A DNA stretch of 64,000 bases from Flavisphingopyxis sp963800335 (lineage in GTDB: Bacteria > Pseudomonadota > Alphaproteobacteria > Sphingomonadales > Sphingomonadaceae). A program made the position numbers and the translations under genes. The DNA is taken from the NCBI GenBank assembly GCA_963800335.1, contig CAWDAN010000001.1, positions 186,001-250,000 on the forward strand. The letters are read 5' to 3'. Below, one piece after another: positions 26,483 through 33,717 of the stretch. The notes under the pieces were generated by a model. That model did not search any database and was not told the origin of the DNA. It saw only the letters and a list, made by a program, of their open reading frames with translations. How positions within the stretch are numbered: position 1 is the stretch's first letter; each line of letters starts with the position of its first letter.

Positions 26483-28081
26483 TCAGTGCCGGAAATGCCG
26501 CATGCCGGTGAAGACCATCGCGAGGCCCGCTTCGTCGGCGGCGGCGATGACCTCGTCGTCGCGGATCGATCCGCCCGGCTGGATCACCGCGGTCGCGCCT
26601 GCCTCGACCGCGGCGAGCAGGCCGTCGGCGAAGGGGAAGAAGGCATCGGAGGCGACCGCCGAACCGACGGTTTTCGCAGCGTCCCAGCCATAGGTTTCGG
26701 CCGCTTCGCGCGCCTTGATGGCGGCGATGCGCGCCGAATCGCGGCGGTTCATCTGGCCTGCGCCGATCCCGGCGGTCGCATTGTCCTTGGCATAGACGAT
26801 CGCGTTCGACTTGACGTGGCGCGCGACGGTCCAGGCGAAGCGGCAATCGGCCAGCTCCTGCGGCGTCGGCGCGCGCTTGGTGACGATCCTGAAATCCGCG
26901 TCGGCGACGAAGCCGTTGTCGCGGCTCTGGAGCAGCATCCCGCCGGCGATCGATTTGATCGCCAGCCCCGCACGGCGCGGATCGCCGAGTTCGCCGGTGA
27001 GCAACAGGCGCAGGTTCTTCTTTTTCGCGAACACCGATTTGGCGTCATCGTCGGCATCGGGCGCGACGACAACCTCGGTGAAGATCTCGGCGATCGCCTC
27101 GGCGGTCGGCCCGTCGAGCGGGCGATTGAGCGCGACGATCCCGCCAAAGGCCGAGACGCTGTCGCATTCCAAGGCGGCGCGATAGGCGTCGATCAGCGTG
27201 TCGGCACTGGCGACGCCGCACGGATTGGCGTGCTTGACGATGACGACGCTCGGCCCCGCGTCGCGGAACTCGGCGACGAGCTCGAGCGCGGCATCGGCGT
27301 CGTTGAGGTTGTTGTAGCTCAGGGCCTTGCCCTGGATCTGCGTCGCCTGCGCGATGCCGCGCGCGGCCGGGCCTTCGGGGAGGTAGAGCGCCGCCTGCTG
27401 GTGTGGGTTCTCGCCATAGCGCAGCTTGTCGCCAAGCGTCATCGCGACGGTCAGCCGCTCGGGGAACTGCTCGCCCTGGTCGGCAAAGGCGAACCAGCTC
27501 GCAATCGCGCTGTCATAGGCGGCGGTCGCGGCAAAAGCCTTGGCGGCGAGCCTCTTGCGTGTCGCCAGCGTCAGCGCGCCATCGTTGGCGTCGAGTTCCG
27601 CCATGACGTCAGCATAGTCGCCCGGATCGGTGACGATGCCGACAAAGCCGTGGTTCTTTGCCGCCGAGCGCACCATCGACGGGCCGCCGATGTCGATATT
27701 CTCGATGATCTCGTCGCGCGGCGATCCCTTGGCGACCGTTTGCACAAAGGGATAGAGATTGACGATGACGAGGTCGATCGCGCCGATCGCGTGCTCGGCC
27801 ATTGCGGCCTGGTGTTCGGGATTGTCGCGGACCGCGAGCAGCCCGCCATGGACCATCGGGTGGAGCGTCTTGACGCGTCCGTCCATCATCTCGGGAAAGC
27901 CGGTCAGCTCGGCAACGTCGCGGACCGCAAGGCCCGCATCGCGCAGCGTCCTGGCGGTGCCGCCGGTCGAGACGAGTTCGACGCCGTGACGGACGAGCGC
28001 TTCGCCGAGTTCGACGAGGCCGGCCTTGTCGCTGACCGAGAGAAGCGCGCGTTTGATCGTGATCTGGTCCATGTCGGTCAT
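26483..28081 (-). CDS. purH: Bifunctional AICAR transformylase/IMP cyclohydrolase PurH
   Basis: PurH carries out the last two steps of de novo IMP synthesis. The N-terminal cyclohydrolase (MGS-like) domain has the ALLSVSDKAGL and ELVSTGGTARTL segments, and HPMVHGGLLA and NIDIGGPSMVRSAAKN follow. The C-terminal transformylase has LRYGENPHQQAALY, VIVKHANPCGVA, and the end KTVGSAVASDAFFPFADGL. With the ATG at 28081 the protein is 532 residues, close to the usual size. This start overlaps the heparinase-gene stop (ATGA); an internal ATG at 28072 (MDQITIKRA) is the alternative. It is the last gene of a leftward chain with rpe and the heparinase-like gene. Confidence 0.95.
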   Translation of the reverse strand: MTDMDQITIKRALLSVSDKAGLVELGEALVRHGVELVSTGGTARTLRDAGLAVRDVAELTGFPEMMDGRVKTLHPMVHGGLLAVRDNPEHQAAMAEHAIGAIDLVIVNLYPFVQTVAKGSPRDEIIENIDIGGPSMVRSAAKNHGFVGIVTDPGDYADVMAELDANDGALTLATRKRLAAKAFAATAAYDSAIASWFAFADQGEQFPERLTVAMTLGDKLRYGENPHQQAALYLPEGPAARGIAQATQIQGKALSYNNLNDADAALELVAEFRDAGPSVVIVKHANPCGVASADTLIDAYRAALECDSVSAFGGIVALNRPLDGPTAEAIAEIFTEVVVAPDADDDAKSVFAKKKNLRLLLTGELGDPRRAGLAIKSIAGGMLLQSRDNGFVADADFRIVTKRAPTPQELADCRFAWTVARHVKSNAIVYAKDNATAGIGAGQMNRRDSARIAAIKAREAAETYGWDAAKTVGSAVASDAFFPFADGLLAAVEAGATAVIQPGGSIRDDEVIAAADEAGLAMVFTGMRHFRH

Positions 28082-29904
28082 CCCATATGTTTCAGTAGCC
28101 AGCCGATGCTGGTGCCGCCGGGGCCGGTGGCGTCGCTCAGCGACAGCTGTTGCGTCGGATGCGGGCGACCGTTGCCGTCGACCCACAGGCTGTCCTCGAT
28201 CGCCAGCTTGCCCGCCGAGGCGCGGAACTGCCACAGCGGCCCGTCGGGCAGGCGCAACAGCGCGCCGAGGCCGTCGGCGGTGATCGTCGGCGATATCCCG
28301 CGGCCGAGATGGAAGCGGATGACGAAGGGCGTCTCGCCCGGGCGCTTGCGCCGGCCGACCGGCAGCAACAGGTCCTCGCCGCGCAGTTCGCGACCGCTGT
28401 CCGACAGGATCAGCAGGCGGCGATGCTGGAAGCCGAGCCGCCTGGCATAGCCGTCATGGCCGATCTCGAGCCGCGTGCCGTTGTCGATCTCCTGGCGCTC
28501 GATCTCGACCTCGGCGACGCCCTTGCCGAGCGTTCCGTCGCCGAGGATCGCGGTCGAATTGCGGTCGGCGAGGACCAGCGTCGAATGCGCCGCGGTGGTG
28601 CGCAGCCCCTGCGCGAGTGATTGCGGGATCAGCGCGCCGGCGAGCGCGGCGCCGCCGCAATTGACAACGATCCGCTGATCGCCGTCGCTGAGTTCGAACG
28701 CCAGCGTCGAGGCGCAGCCGGCGTCGGTCAGCCGCGCGACCGGCGGCGGCGCGGCATCGACCAGCAGGACGGTCTTTTTCGCGGTCAGCCGCTGATAACC
28801 CCAGTCACGTGCCTGCTTGAGCGGGCGCGCACGCACGCCGCTTGCCTCGACCACCGCGCGGACCGCCTCGGCGCGCGTCGCGCCGCCGCCCTGCCAGCTG
28901 CCCAGCCCGCCATCATTATGGGCAAGGCCGGTCAGCGCGGGAACCGCGAGCGCGAGCATCTCGCCGATAAAGGCGGGCGGATCGATCCGCCGTGCGTCGT
29001 AGGTCCGGCTGAGCATGGTCAGCGCGCTGATCGCCTCGATCTGGGCATGCGGTGATCGCGACACCGCGCCGCCATCGCCGTAGAATGCTGCCTCGAGCGA
29101 TTTCTTGAGGCCGTCTTCGCCAAAGATGCGGCGCGGTTCGCCGCCGGGGATCAGCAGCGCGGCGGCAACGACGCCGCACCAGGCGACGAGCTGTGGCACA
29201 CCGGGCCGTCCGCGATGCGCGGTCTGGTCGAGATGGCGCGCGGCGCGCGCGATATGGTTGAGAACCGCCGAGCGATAGACGATGTCGCGCGACGACAGGA
29301 TCAGCGGCGCATAGGCGGTCCAGAACAGGATCCGCCAGGCGGCGACGTCGCTCGTCCAGGCGGGTTCGGTGACGTTGGTGCCATGCGCCGCGAGCCACTT
29401 GCGCGTCAGCCGCTCGGCGATCGGGGCTGCCTCTTCGCGCGGCGCGACGGCGGCCAGGTCGCGCAGCCAGGCGAAGCCGTGAATATAGTGGGCAAAGGGT
29501 GGCGTGACGCCGGGCGAGGCGAAATCGATGCCCTTGAGCGGCGCCTTGAGCCCGCGAAACAGGAAATGGCCGGCGCGGATCGCCTTTCCCGCCGAAGGAT
29601 CACCGGGCAGCGGGTCGTGCGGCACCGCGAGCAGCTTGAGCGGATAGCGGCCCTTGAGGCGCATTTTATGCAATGGCGTGCGCCAGGTCAGGCGGTAGAA
29701 CTGGTGCGCGAGGCGCGTCGCGAGGCTCTGTCCACGATCGCCCGACAGGCGGATCAGGCGGCGGCCCTCATCAATTGAATTGGCGTCGATGGAATTGGCA
29801 TCGCTCGAATTGGCATCGTTCGAAGTGTTGGCGTCTATCGCATCGGCTTCGGTCGCGTCGGACGGCGGATCGCCGCGACGATCTCCGCCCGAGGCGTCGC
29901 TCAT
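28078..29904 (-). CDS. Heparinase II/III family protein with N-terminal repeat tail
   Basis: Protein of 608 residues. The central all-alpha part (HYIHGFAWLRDLAAV, HAQIEAISALTML) and the C-terminal beta domain (TAAHSTLVLADRNSTAIL, RRLLILSDSGRELRGEDLL) fit the heparinase II/III-like family found beside purH in sphingomonads. Homologous lyases cleave acidic polysaccharides, but no signal peptide is visible here, so a cytoplasmic role in cell-envelope polysaccharide turnover is only a guess. Residues about 20-45 are a run of D-A-N-S-I-like pentapeptides encoded by a 15-base tandem repeat. The start overlaps the rpe stop, and the stop overlaps the purH start. Confidence 0.8.
   Translation of the reverse strand: MSDASGGDRRGDPPSDATEADAIDANTSNDANSSDANSIDANSIDEGRRLIRLSGDRGQSLATRLAHQFYRLTWRTPLHKMRLKGRYPLKLLAVPHDPLPGDPSAGKAIRAGHFLFRGLKAPLKGIDFASPGVTPPFAHYIHGFAWLRDLAAVAPREEAAPIAERLTRKWLAAHGTNVTEPAWTSDVAAWRILFWTAYAPLILSSRDIVYRSAVLNHIARAARHLDQTAHRGRPGVPQLVAWCGVVAAALLIPGGEPRRIFGEDGLKKSLEAAFYGDGGAVSRSPHAQIEAISALTMLSRTYDARRIDPPAFIGEMLALAVPALTGLAHNDGGLGSWQGGGATRAEAVRAVVEASGVRARPLKQARDWGYQRLTAKKTVLLVDAAPPPVARLTDAGCASTLAFELSDGDQRIVVNCGGAALAGALIPQSLAQGLRTTAAHSTLVLADRNSTAILGDGTLGKGVAEVEIERQEIDNGTRLEIGHDGYARRLGFQHRRLLILSDSGRELRGEDLLLPVGRRKRPGETPFVIRFHLGRGISPTITADGLGALLRLPDGPLWQFRASAGKLAIEDSLWVDGNGRPHPTQQLSLSDATGPGGTSIGWLLKHMG
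29777..29839. repeat. 15-bp tandem repeat (minisatellite) inside the heparinase-like gene
   Basis: Three 15-base units beginning GAATTGGC(A/G)TCG lie at 29777-29791, 29792-29806 and 29807-29821, followed by a diverged 18-base unit. On the coding (minus) strand they encode D-A-N-S-I-like pentapeptides. The unit length is a multiple of three, so copy-number change would keep the frame. Confidence 0.85.
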
Positions 29905-30593
29905 AATCCCCTCAGCGCCGCGATATTGGCAGCGTAGCAATCGCGTCCGCCCTTGAAGGTGGCGGTCCCCGCGACGAGGACGTCGGCCCCCGCCGCAATC
30001 GCGCGCGGCGCGGTGGTCGCATCGACGCCGCCGTCGACCTCGAGCCGGATGTCGCGCCCGGTCCGGTCGATCATCTTGCGCACCGCCTCGATCTTCCTCA
30101 GCTGGCTGTCGATGAAGCTCTGCCCGCCGAAGCCGGGATTGACGCTCATCACGAGGACGAGGTCGATGTCGTCGATCAGGTAATCGAGCAGCTTGGCCGG
30201 GGTTGCCGGATTGAGCGACACGCCCGCCTGCTTGCCCAGCGACTTGATGTGCTGGACGCTGCGATGGATATGCGGTCCGGCCTCGGGATGGACGGTGATG
30301 ATGTCGGCGCCGGCTTCGGCAAAGGCGTCGAGGAAGCCGTCGACCGGGCTGATCATCAGGTGGACGTCGAAGGGCAGGCTGGTGTGCGGGCGCAGCGCCT
30401 TGACCACCGCCGGGCCGATCGTGAGATTAGGGACGAAATGCCCGTCCATCACGTCGATGTGGATCCAGTCGCAGCCGGCTTCATCGATCGCGCGGACTTC
30501 CTCGCCGAGGCGCGCGAAATCGGCGCTCAGGATCGATGGCGCGATACGGACAGGGGGCGGGACGGCGGCGGGCGATGCGTCGGGGCTGGGCAT
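29901..30593 (-). CDS. rpe: Ribulose-phosphate 3-epimerase
   Basis: TIM-barrel enzyme of 230 residues that interconverts ribulose 5-phosphate and xylulose 5-phosphate in the pentose phosphate pathway. Diagnostic segments are IAPSILSADFARLGEEV, WIHIDVMDGHFVPNLTIGP, LVLVMSVNPGFGGQSFI and LEVDGGVDATTAP. The metal-binding His and Asp residues of these motifs are present. The ATG at 30593 adds about 15 residues of alanine/proline-rich sequence before the barrel. It is directly upstream of, and overlaps, the heparinase-like gene. Confidence 0.96.
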   Translation of the reverse strand: MPSPDASPAAVPPPVRIAPSILSADFARLGEEVRAIDEAGCDWIHIDVMDGHFVPNLTIGPAVVKALRPHTSLPFDVHLMISPVDGFLDAFAEAGADIITVHPEAGPHIHRSVQHIKSLGKQAGVSLNPATPAKLLDYLIDDIDLVLVMSVNPGFGGQSFIDSQLRKIEAVRKMIDRTGRDIRLEVDGGVDATTAPRAIAAGADVLVAGTATFKGGRDCYAANIAALRGL

Positions 30594-30642
30594 GCGGTGC
30601 CCTTACCGATTGCGATGCGGGCGGGCAAGGTTCGTGGCAGCG

Positions 30643-30972
30643 TTATCGGCGCCGTTCGCGATGCTTGTCGCGCGGTTGGCGGCGATCATCGTCGCGGCCG
30701 TTGACGGTGTCATCGCGACCCCAGCGCCAATGCCAGCCGCCGGCGGTCTTGCGCCACGCGATCACGACGAAAACCAGCGTCGCGACGGCGAAGGCCGACC
30801 ACCAGACGGCGTCGGTCAAGCCTCCCCGCTGTTCGCGCAGCATGCGCAGGCCGCCGACCAGGCCGACATAGGCGACCGTCAGCGCCCAGCCCTGCCAGGC
30901 GACCGGATAGGCGCCGAGGCCGTAACGCTTGGCCTTGAACCAGGGCCGGTCATCGAGGAACAGGTGGAGCAT
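30643..30972 (-). CDS. Small two-helix membrane protein of unknown function
   Basis: Protein of 109 residues with hydrophobic helices near residues 25-43 and 55-73, followed by a strongly basic tail rich in Arg and Asp (RDDDRRQPRDKHRERRR). No family recognised. It lies 11 bases after the hydrolase gene and 49 bases before rpe on the same strand, so it is probably cotranscribed with the SPFH gene cluster. Confidence 0.65.
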   Translation of the reverse strand: MLHLFLDDRPWFKAKRYGLGAYPVAWQGWALTVAYVGLVGGLRMLREQRGGLTDAVWWSAFAVATLVFVVIAWRKTAGGWHWRWGRDDTVNGRDDDRRQPRDKHRERRR

Positions 30973-30983
30973 AAGGCGATCCT

Positions 30984-31997
30984 TCAGCCCTCATGACGGG
31001 AGAGAAATGCTGCGATGGTTTCGACGAGCGTCGGATCGATCGGCAGCGAGGGGTCGGCATAGGTCGCCAGGTTCGCCGCCCGGTCGTCGCCCGCGACCTG
31101 TTTGAGGACGTGGTTCATTCCGTCGACGACGATCAGTTCGGCCCCTGGCTGCGCGGCTTTCAACGCGTCGGCGTCGGCCCGCGCCACCTGGATGTCCTTG
31201 GCGCCCGACACGATCAGCACCGGCTTGTCTGTCGCCGCCGCCATCGCGCGGGGATCCTGCGCCAGCATGTCGATCAGGAAGCCCTGGACGGCGGGATTGA
31301 ACAGGCCCTGGGCCAGCGCGGGATGCATGGCCGTTACATCGACGCGCTTGCCCGCCACGAGCTGGTCGAGCGCGGCGTTAGCGTCGGCGAGCAGCGGCGC
31401 GTTGGCGGGATTGGCGGAAAGCTGTTCACGGATGACGACGTCGAGCTTGCGGCCGGGCGAAGCGATCAGGATCAGGCCGCAGACATCGGGGTTGGATGCC
31501 GCCGCAAGTGCGACGAGCCCGCCCTCGCTATGCCCGGCAAGCCAGATGCAGTCGCGCCCGGTCCGGGACTTGAGCGTCCGCGCCCAGCTGGCGACATCAT
31601 CCGCATAGGCGCCGATCGTCACGTCACTGGCATTGGCAATCGCGGCCTTGCTGCCGAACATCCCGCGCTTGTCGATCCGCGCGCTGGCGATACCCCGATC
31701 GGCCAGCGCTTCGGCGAGCAGGCGATAGCTCGACGCGGCAACGCCGAGCGGATTGTTGCCGTCGCGGTCGGTCGGTCCCGAACCCGGGATGACCAGGACG
31801 ACCGGCGCGTCGGCGCGATCGGGCATCAGCAAGGTGCCGGCAAGCGGACCTTGCGGGCCGGGGGCGGTGATATCGCTCGCGATCGGCATTTTCGTCTCCC
31901 GCTGGGCGGCTTCGTTTTGGGCTGTCGCCGGGGTCGGCAGCGCGGCGGATCCGGCCAACAGCGCTGCGATCACTGCATTCATCATTACCCTATTCAT
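30984..31997 (-). CDS. Exported alpha/beta hydrolase
   Basis: Protein of 337 residues with a signal peptide (AVIAALLAGSAALPTPATAQ). Features of the serine hydrolase fold are VVLVIPGSGPTDRDGNN (oxyanion region), GHSEGG with the nucleophile serine, KDIQVARAD with the probable acid, and GMNHVLK with the histidine. This resembles the dienelactone-hydrolase/YqiA-like serine aminopeptidase S33 group. Its ATG at 31997 overlaps the stop of the RHH gene by eight bases, so the two are coupled. The substrate is unknown; periplasmic location is inferred from the signal. Confidence 0.82.
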   Translation of the reverse strand: MNRVMMNAVIAALLAGSAALPTPATAQNEAAQRETKMPIASDITAPGPQGPLAGTLLMPDRADAPVVLVIPGSGPTDRDGNNPLGVAASSYRLLAEALADRGIASARIDKRGMFGSKAAIANASDVTIGAYADDVASWARTLKSRTGRDCIWLAGHSEGGLVALAAASNPDVCGLILIASPGRKLDVVIREQLSANPANAPLLADANAALDQLVAGKRVDVTAMHPALAQGLFNPAVQGFLIDMLAQDPRAMAAATDKPVLIVSGAKDIQVARADADALKAAQPGAELIVVDGMNHVLKQVAGDDRAANLATYADPSLPIDPTLVETIAAFLSRHEG

Positions 31998-32214
31998 CAC
32001 GCGTCTCCTGATTTTCGGTTTGGACCGGCGGGCGCCCGCGCTTGCGGTTGACCGGCGGGTCGAGCTTGATCCCGCGCCGTTCGAGCCCGCGCCGCAGCAG
32101 GAACTCGATCTCGGCATTGACGCTGCGCAGTTCGGCCGCAGCGAGCCGCTCGACCGCGTCGAACAGCGCCTGGTCGAGGCGTAGGGGAAAGGCTTTCTTG
32201 GGGCGCTGGGCCAC
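31990..32214 (-). CDS. Arc-like ribbon-helix-helix DNA-binding protein
   Basis: Protein of 74 residues. PLRLDQALFDAVERLAAAEL followed by RSVNAEIEFLLRRGLERR has the strand-helix-helix pattern of Arc/MetJ-type regulators, in which the PLRL strand contacts DNA. A basic tail with RKRGRPP, similar to an AT-hook, follows. It lies 24 bases after the SPFH gene and overlaps the hydrolase gene. No toxin partner is adjacent, so it is more likely a local regulator than an antitoxin. AT-rich palindromes upstream of the SPFH gene are candidate binding sites. Confidence 0.8.
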   Translation of the reverse strand: MAQRPKKAFPLRLDQALFDAVERLAAAELRSVNAEIEFLLRRGLERRGIKLDPPVNRKRGRPPVQTENQETRDE

Positions 32215-32238
32215 GATCTGTCCGACCAGCCTTGCCGC

Positions 32239-33138
32239 TTACTGGTAGAGCGTGCCGGTATTGACGACCGGCTGGGTATCGCGTTCGGAGCACAATACGA
32301 CCATCAGGTTCGACACCATCGCCGCCTTGCGCTCGTCGTCGAGGTTGACGATGTCCTTGCTCGACAGTTCGGCGAGCGCCATCTCGACCATCCCGACCGC
32401 GCCGGCGACGATCCGCGCACGCGCCGCGATGATCGCGTCGGCCTGTTGCCGCCGGAGCATCGCCTGCGCGATCTCCTGTGCGTAGGCGAGGTGCGTCAGG
32501 CGGCATTCGTCGATCGTGATGCCCGCCTGCTCGACGCGTTCCTGCAGTTCGATGCGCAGTTCCTCGCTGATCACGTCGGCGTCGCCGCGCAGCGTGACTT
32601 CCTTGTGCTCGATATCGTCATAGGGATAGCGGCTGCCGATCGCGCGGACCGCGCTTTCGATCTGGATGTGGATGAATTCCTTGTAGTCATCGACGTCGAA
32701 CAATGCCTGCGCGCTGTCGGTGACGCGCCAGACGACGTTGGCGGCGATCTCGACCGGGTTGCCGCGCAGGTCGTTGACCTTCAATCGGTCCGACGTGATG
32801 TTGTGGACGCGGACAGAGATTTTCTTGCGCATCAGCCACGGCAGGACCCAGCGCAGGCCGGTGTTGCGGTCGGTGCCCCTGTACGACCCGAACAGCTGGA
32901 TCGCATAGGCCTGGTTGGGCGCGATCAGGTAGAATCCGGCGATGACGAACACCAGCACGACGATCGCGAGGATCAGGCCCGCAATCGCCCAGCCGCCGAG
33001 CAGGGGGACCTGCGTAATCGCGACAAAGCCCGCGGGGACGGTGAGCAGCGCGAGCAGCAGCATCGGATAGCCGCTGGCGCTCGCCGCGGGGTGTTCGCGC
33101 GTCGGGTTGAGAATCGCCCTGGAACCGGTTTGGGTCAT
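32239..33138 (-). CDS. SPFH/Band 7 domain membrane protein
   Basis: Protein of 299 residues with two adjacent transmembrane helices (about residues 25-45 and 48-72), followed by an SPFH domain (NQAYAIQLFGSYRGTDRNTGL, IQIESAVRAIGSRYPYDD) and a helical part with the segment AYAQEIAQAMLRRQQADAII. SPFH proteins form membrane-associated rings and can regulate proteases or organise membrane domains. The ATG at 33138 has a near-ideal TAGGAGG ribosome binding site. It heads the RHH-hydrolase cluster. Confidence 0.88.
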   Translation of the reverse strand: MTQTGSRAILNPTREHPAASASGYPMLLLALLTVPAGFVAITQVPLLGGWAIAGLILAIVVLVFVIAGFYLIAPNQAYAIQLFGSYRGTDRNTGLRWVLPWLMRKKISVRVHNITSDRLKVNDLRGNPVEIAANVVWRVTDSAQALFDVDDYKEFIHIQIESAVRAIGSRYPYDDIEHKEVTLRGDADVISEELRIELQERVEQAGITIDECRLTHLAYAQEIAQAMLRRQQADAIIAARARIVAGAVGMVEMALAELSSKDIVNLDDERKAAMVSNLMVVLCSERDTQPVVNTGTLYQ

Positions 33139-33155
33139 GATAGCCTCCTAAAAAG

Positions 33156-33192
33156 ATGATATCATAATTATATTGGTTGCCGACAAAGTCAA
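33156..33192 (-). promoter_or_regulatory. SPFH operon promoter region with AT-rich palindromes
   Basis: ATGATATCAT (33156-33165) and ATAATTAT (33164-33171) are overlapping perfect palindromes in an otherwise GC-rich sequence. On the minus strand they cover a TATAAT (33172-33167); a TTGACT (33192-33187) lies 14 bases before it, or 20 bases before TATGAT. The spacing is not ideal, so the exact -10 is uncertain. The ribbon-helix-helix protein of this operon could bind here. Confidence 0.5.
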
Positions 33193-33293
33193 CGCAAAAA
33201 GACGGGGGTGTGACATTGTTGCCTAAGCCGCGAAAATGCAGGGGTTTGGCTGTCGTTCATCCCGTTTCGATACAGCGAAGCGAACACCGCGAG

Positions 33294-33318
33294 GGAAACC
33301 CGCGGCGCATTGCGCGTT
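33294..33318 (+). promoter_or_regulatory. Possible EcfG-type promoter of the zinc-ribbon gene
   Basis: GGAAA (33294-33298) and CGTT (33315-33318) are 16 bases apart, 33 bases before the ATG at 33351. This is one mismatch from the alphaproteobacterial EcfG consensus GGAAC-N16/17-CGTT. A sigma-70-like alternative lies upstream: TTGGCT (33246-33251), 17 bases, GATACA (33269-33274). Confidence 0.35.
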
Positions 33319-33350
33319 TAACAGGCAAGACATTTGACAGGAGAACGGCA

Positions 33351-33638
33351 ATGCACGTTCAGGCACGAGACTATTCAGCGAACACCACCAGCCCGGTCGG
33401 CATGGGCTTCGCGCATCCCGAAACGCGCGGCTATCACGTGATGTATCGTGCTGGCGGGCAGAATATCTGCCCCGGCTGCGGCGGATCGAGCTGGCATGTC
33501 GGCCGCGTCACAGCCGAATGCGGACATTGCCTGACAGCGCTGCCGATCCAGCAGCAACAGGGCTGCGAAGGCGTCGGCCTGTTCTCGAGCCGCGGCCATG
33601 ACGGCAGCGCCGACGCGGTCGAATTCGCCGTCGCCTGA
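33351..33638 (+). CDS. Small zinc-ribbon-like protein of unknown function
   Basis: Protein of 95 residues with two cysteine pairs, ICPGCGGSSW and AECGHC, spaced like a zinc ribbon, in a glycine/histidine-rich setting. The ATG at 33351 has AGGAG nine bases upstream. No helix-turn-helix or membrane segment is seen. It stands alone between the SPFH promoter region and a strong terminator. I do not recognise a family. The CxxC pairs suggest metal binding. Confidence 0.72.
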   Translation: MHVQARDYSANTTSPVGMGFAHPETRGYHVMYRAGGQNICPGCGGSSWHVGRVTAECGHCLTALPIQQQQGCEGVGLFSSRGHDGSADAVEFAVA

Positions 33639-33656
33639 TCCTGACTATCGCATAGC

Positions 33657-33691
33657 AAAAGGGCGGCCCCGCGAGGGAGCCGCCCTTTTTT
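33657..33691. terminator. Strong bidirectional intrinsic terminator
   Basis: GGGCGGC (33661-33667) pairs with GCCGCCC (33679-33685), flanked by AAAA before and TTTTTT after, which extends the stem to 11 base pairs. It separates the converging zinc-ribbon and M3 peptidase genes and has T-tracts for both strands. Confidence 0.9.
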
Positions 33692-33717
33692 CGTGCGCGG
33701 TGCGGTGTACGTCGCGA

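Noticed and set aside
31990..32214. Toxin-antitoxin module
   Set aside because: The ribbon-helix-helix gene has no small toxin-like partner; its neighbours are an SPFH protein and a hydrolase.
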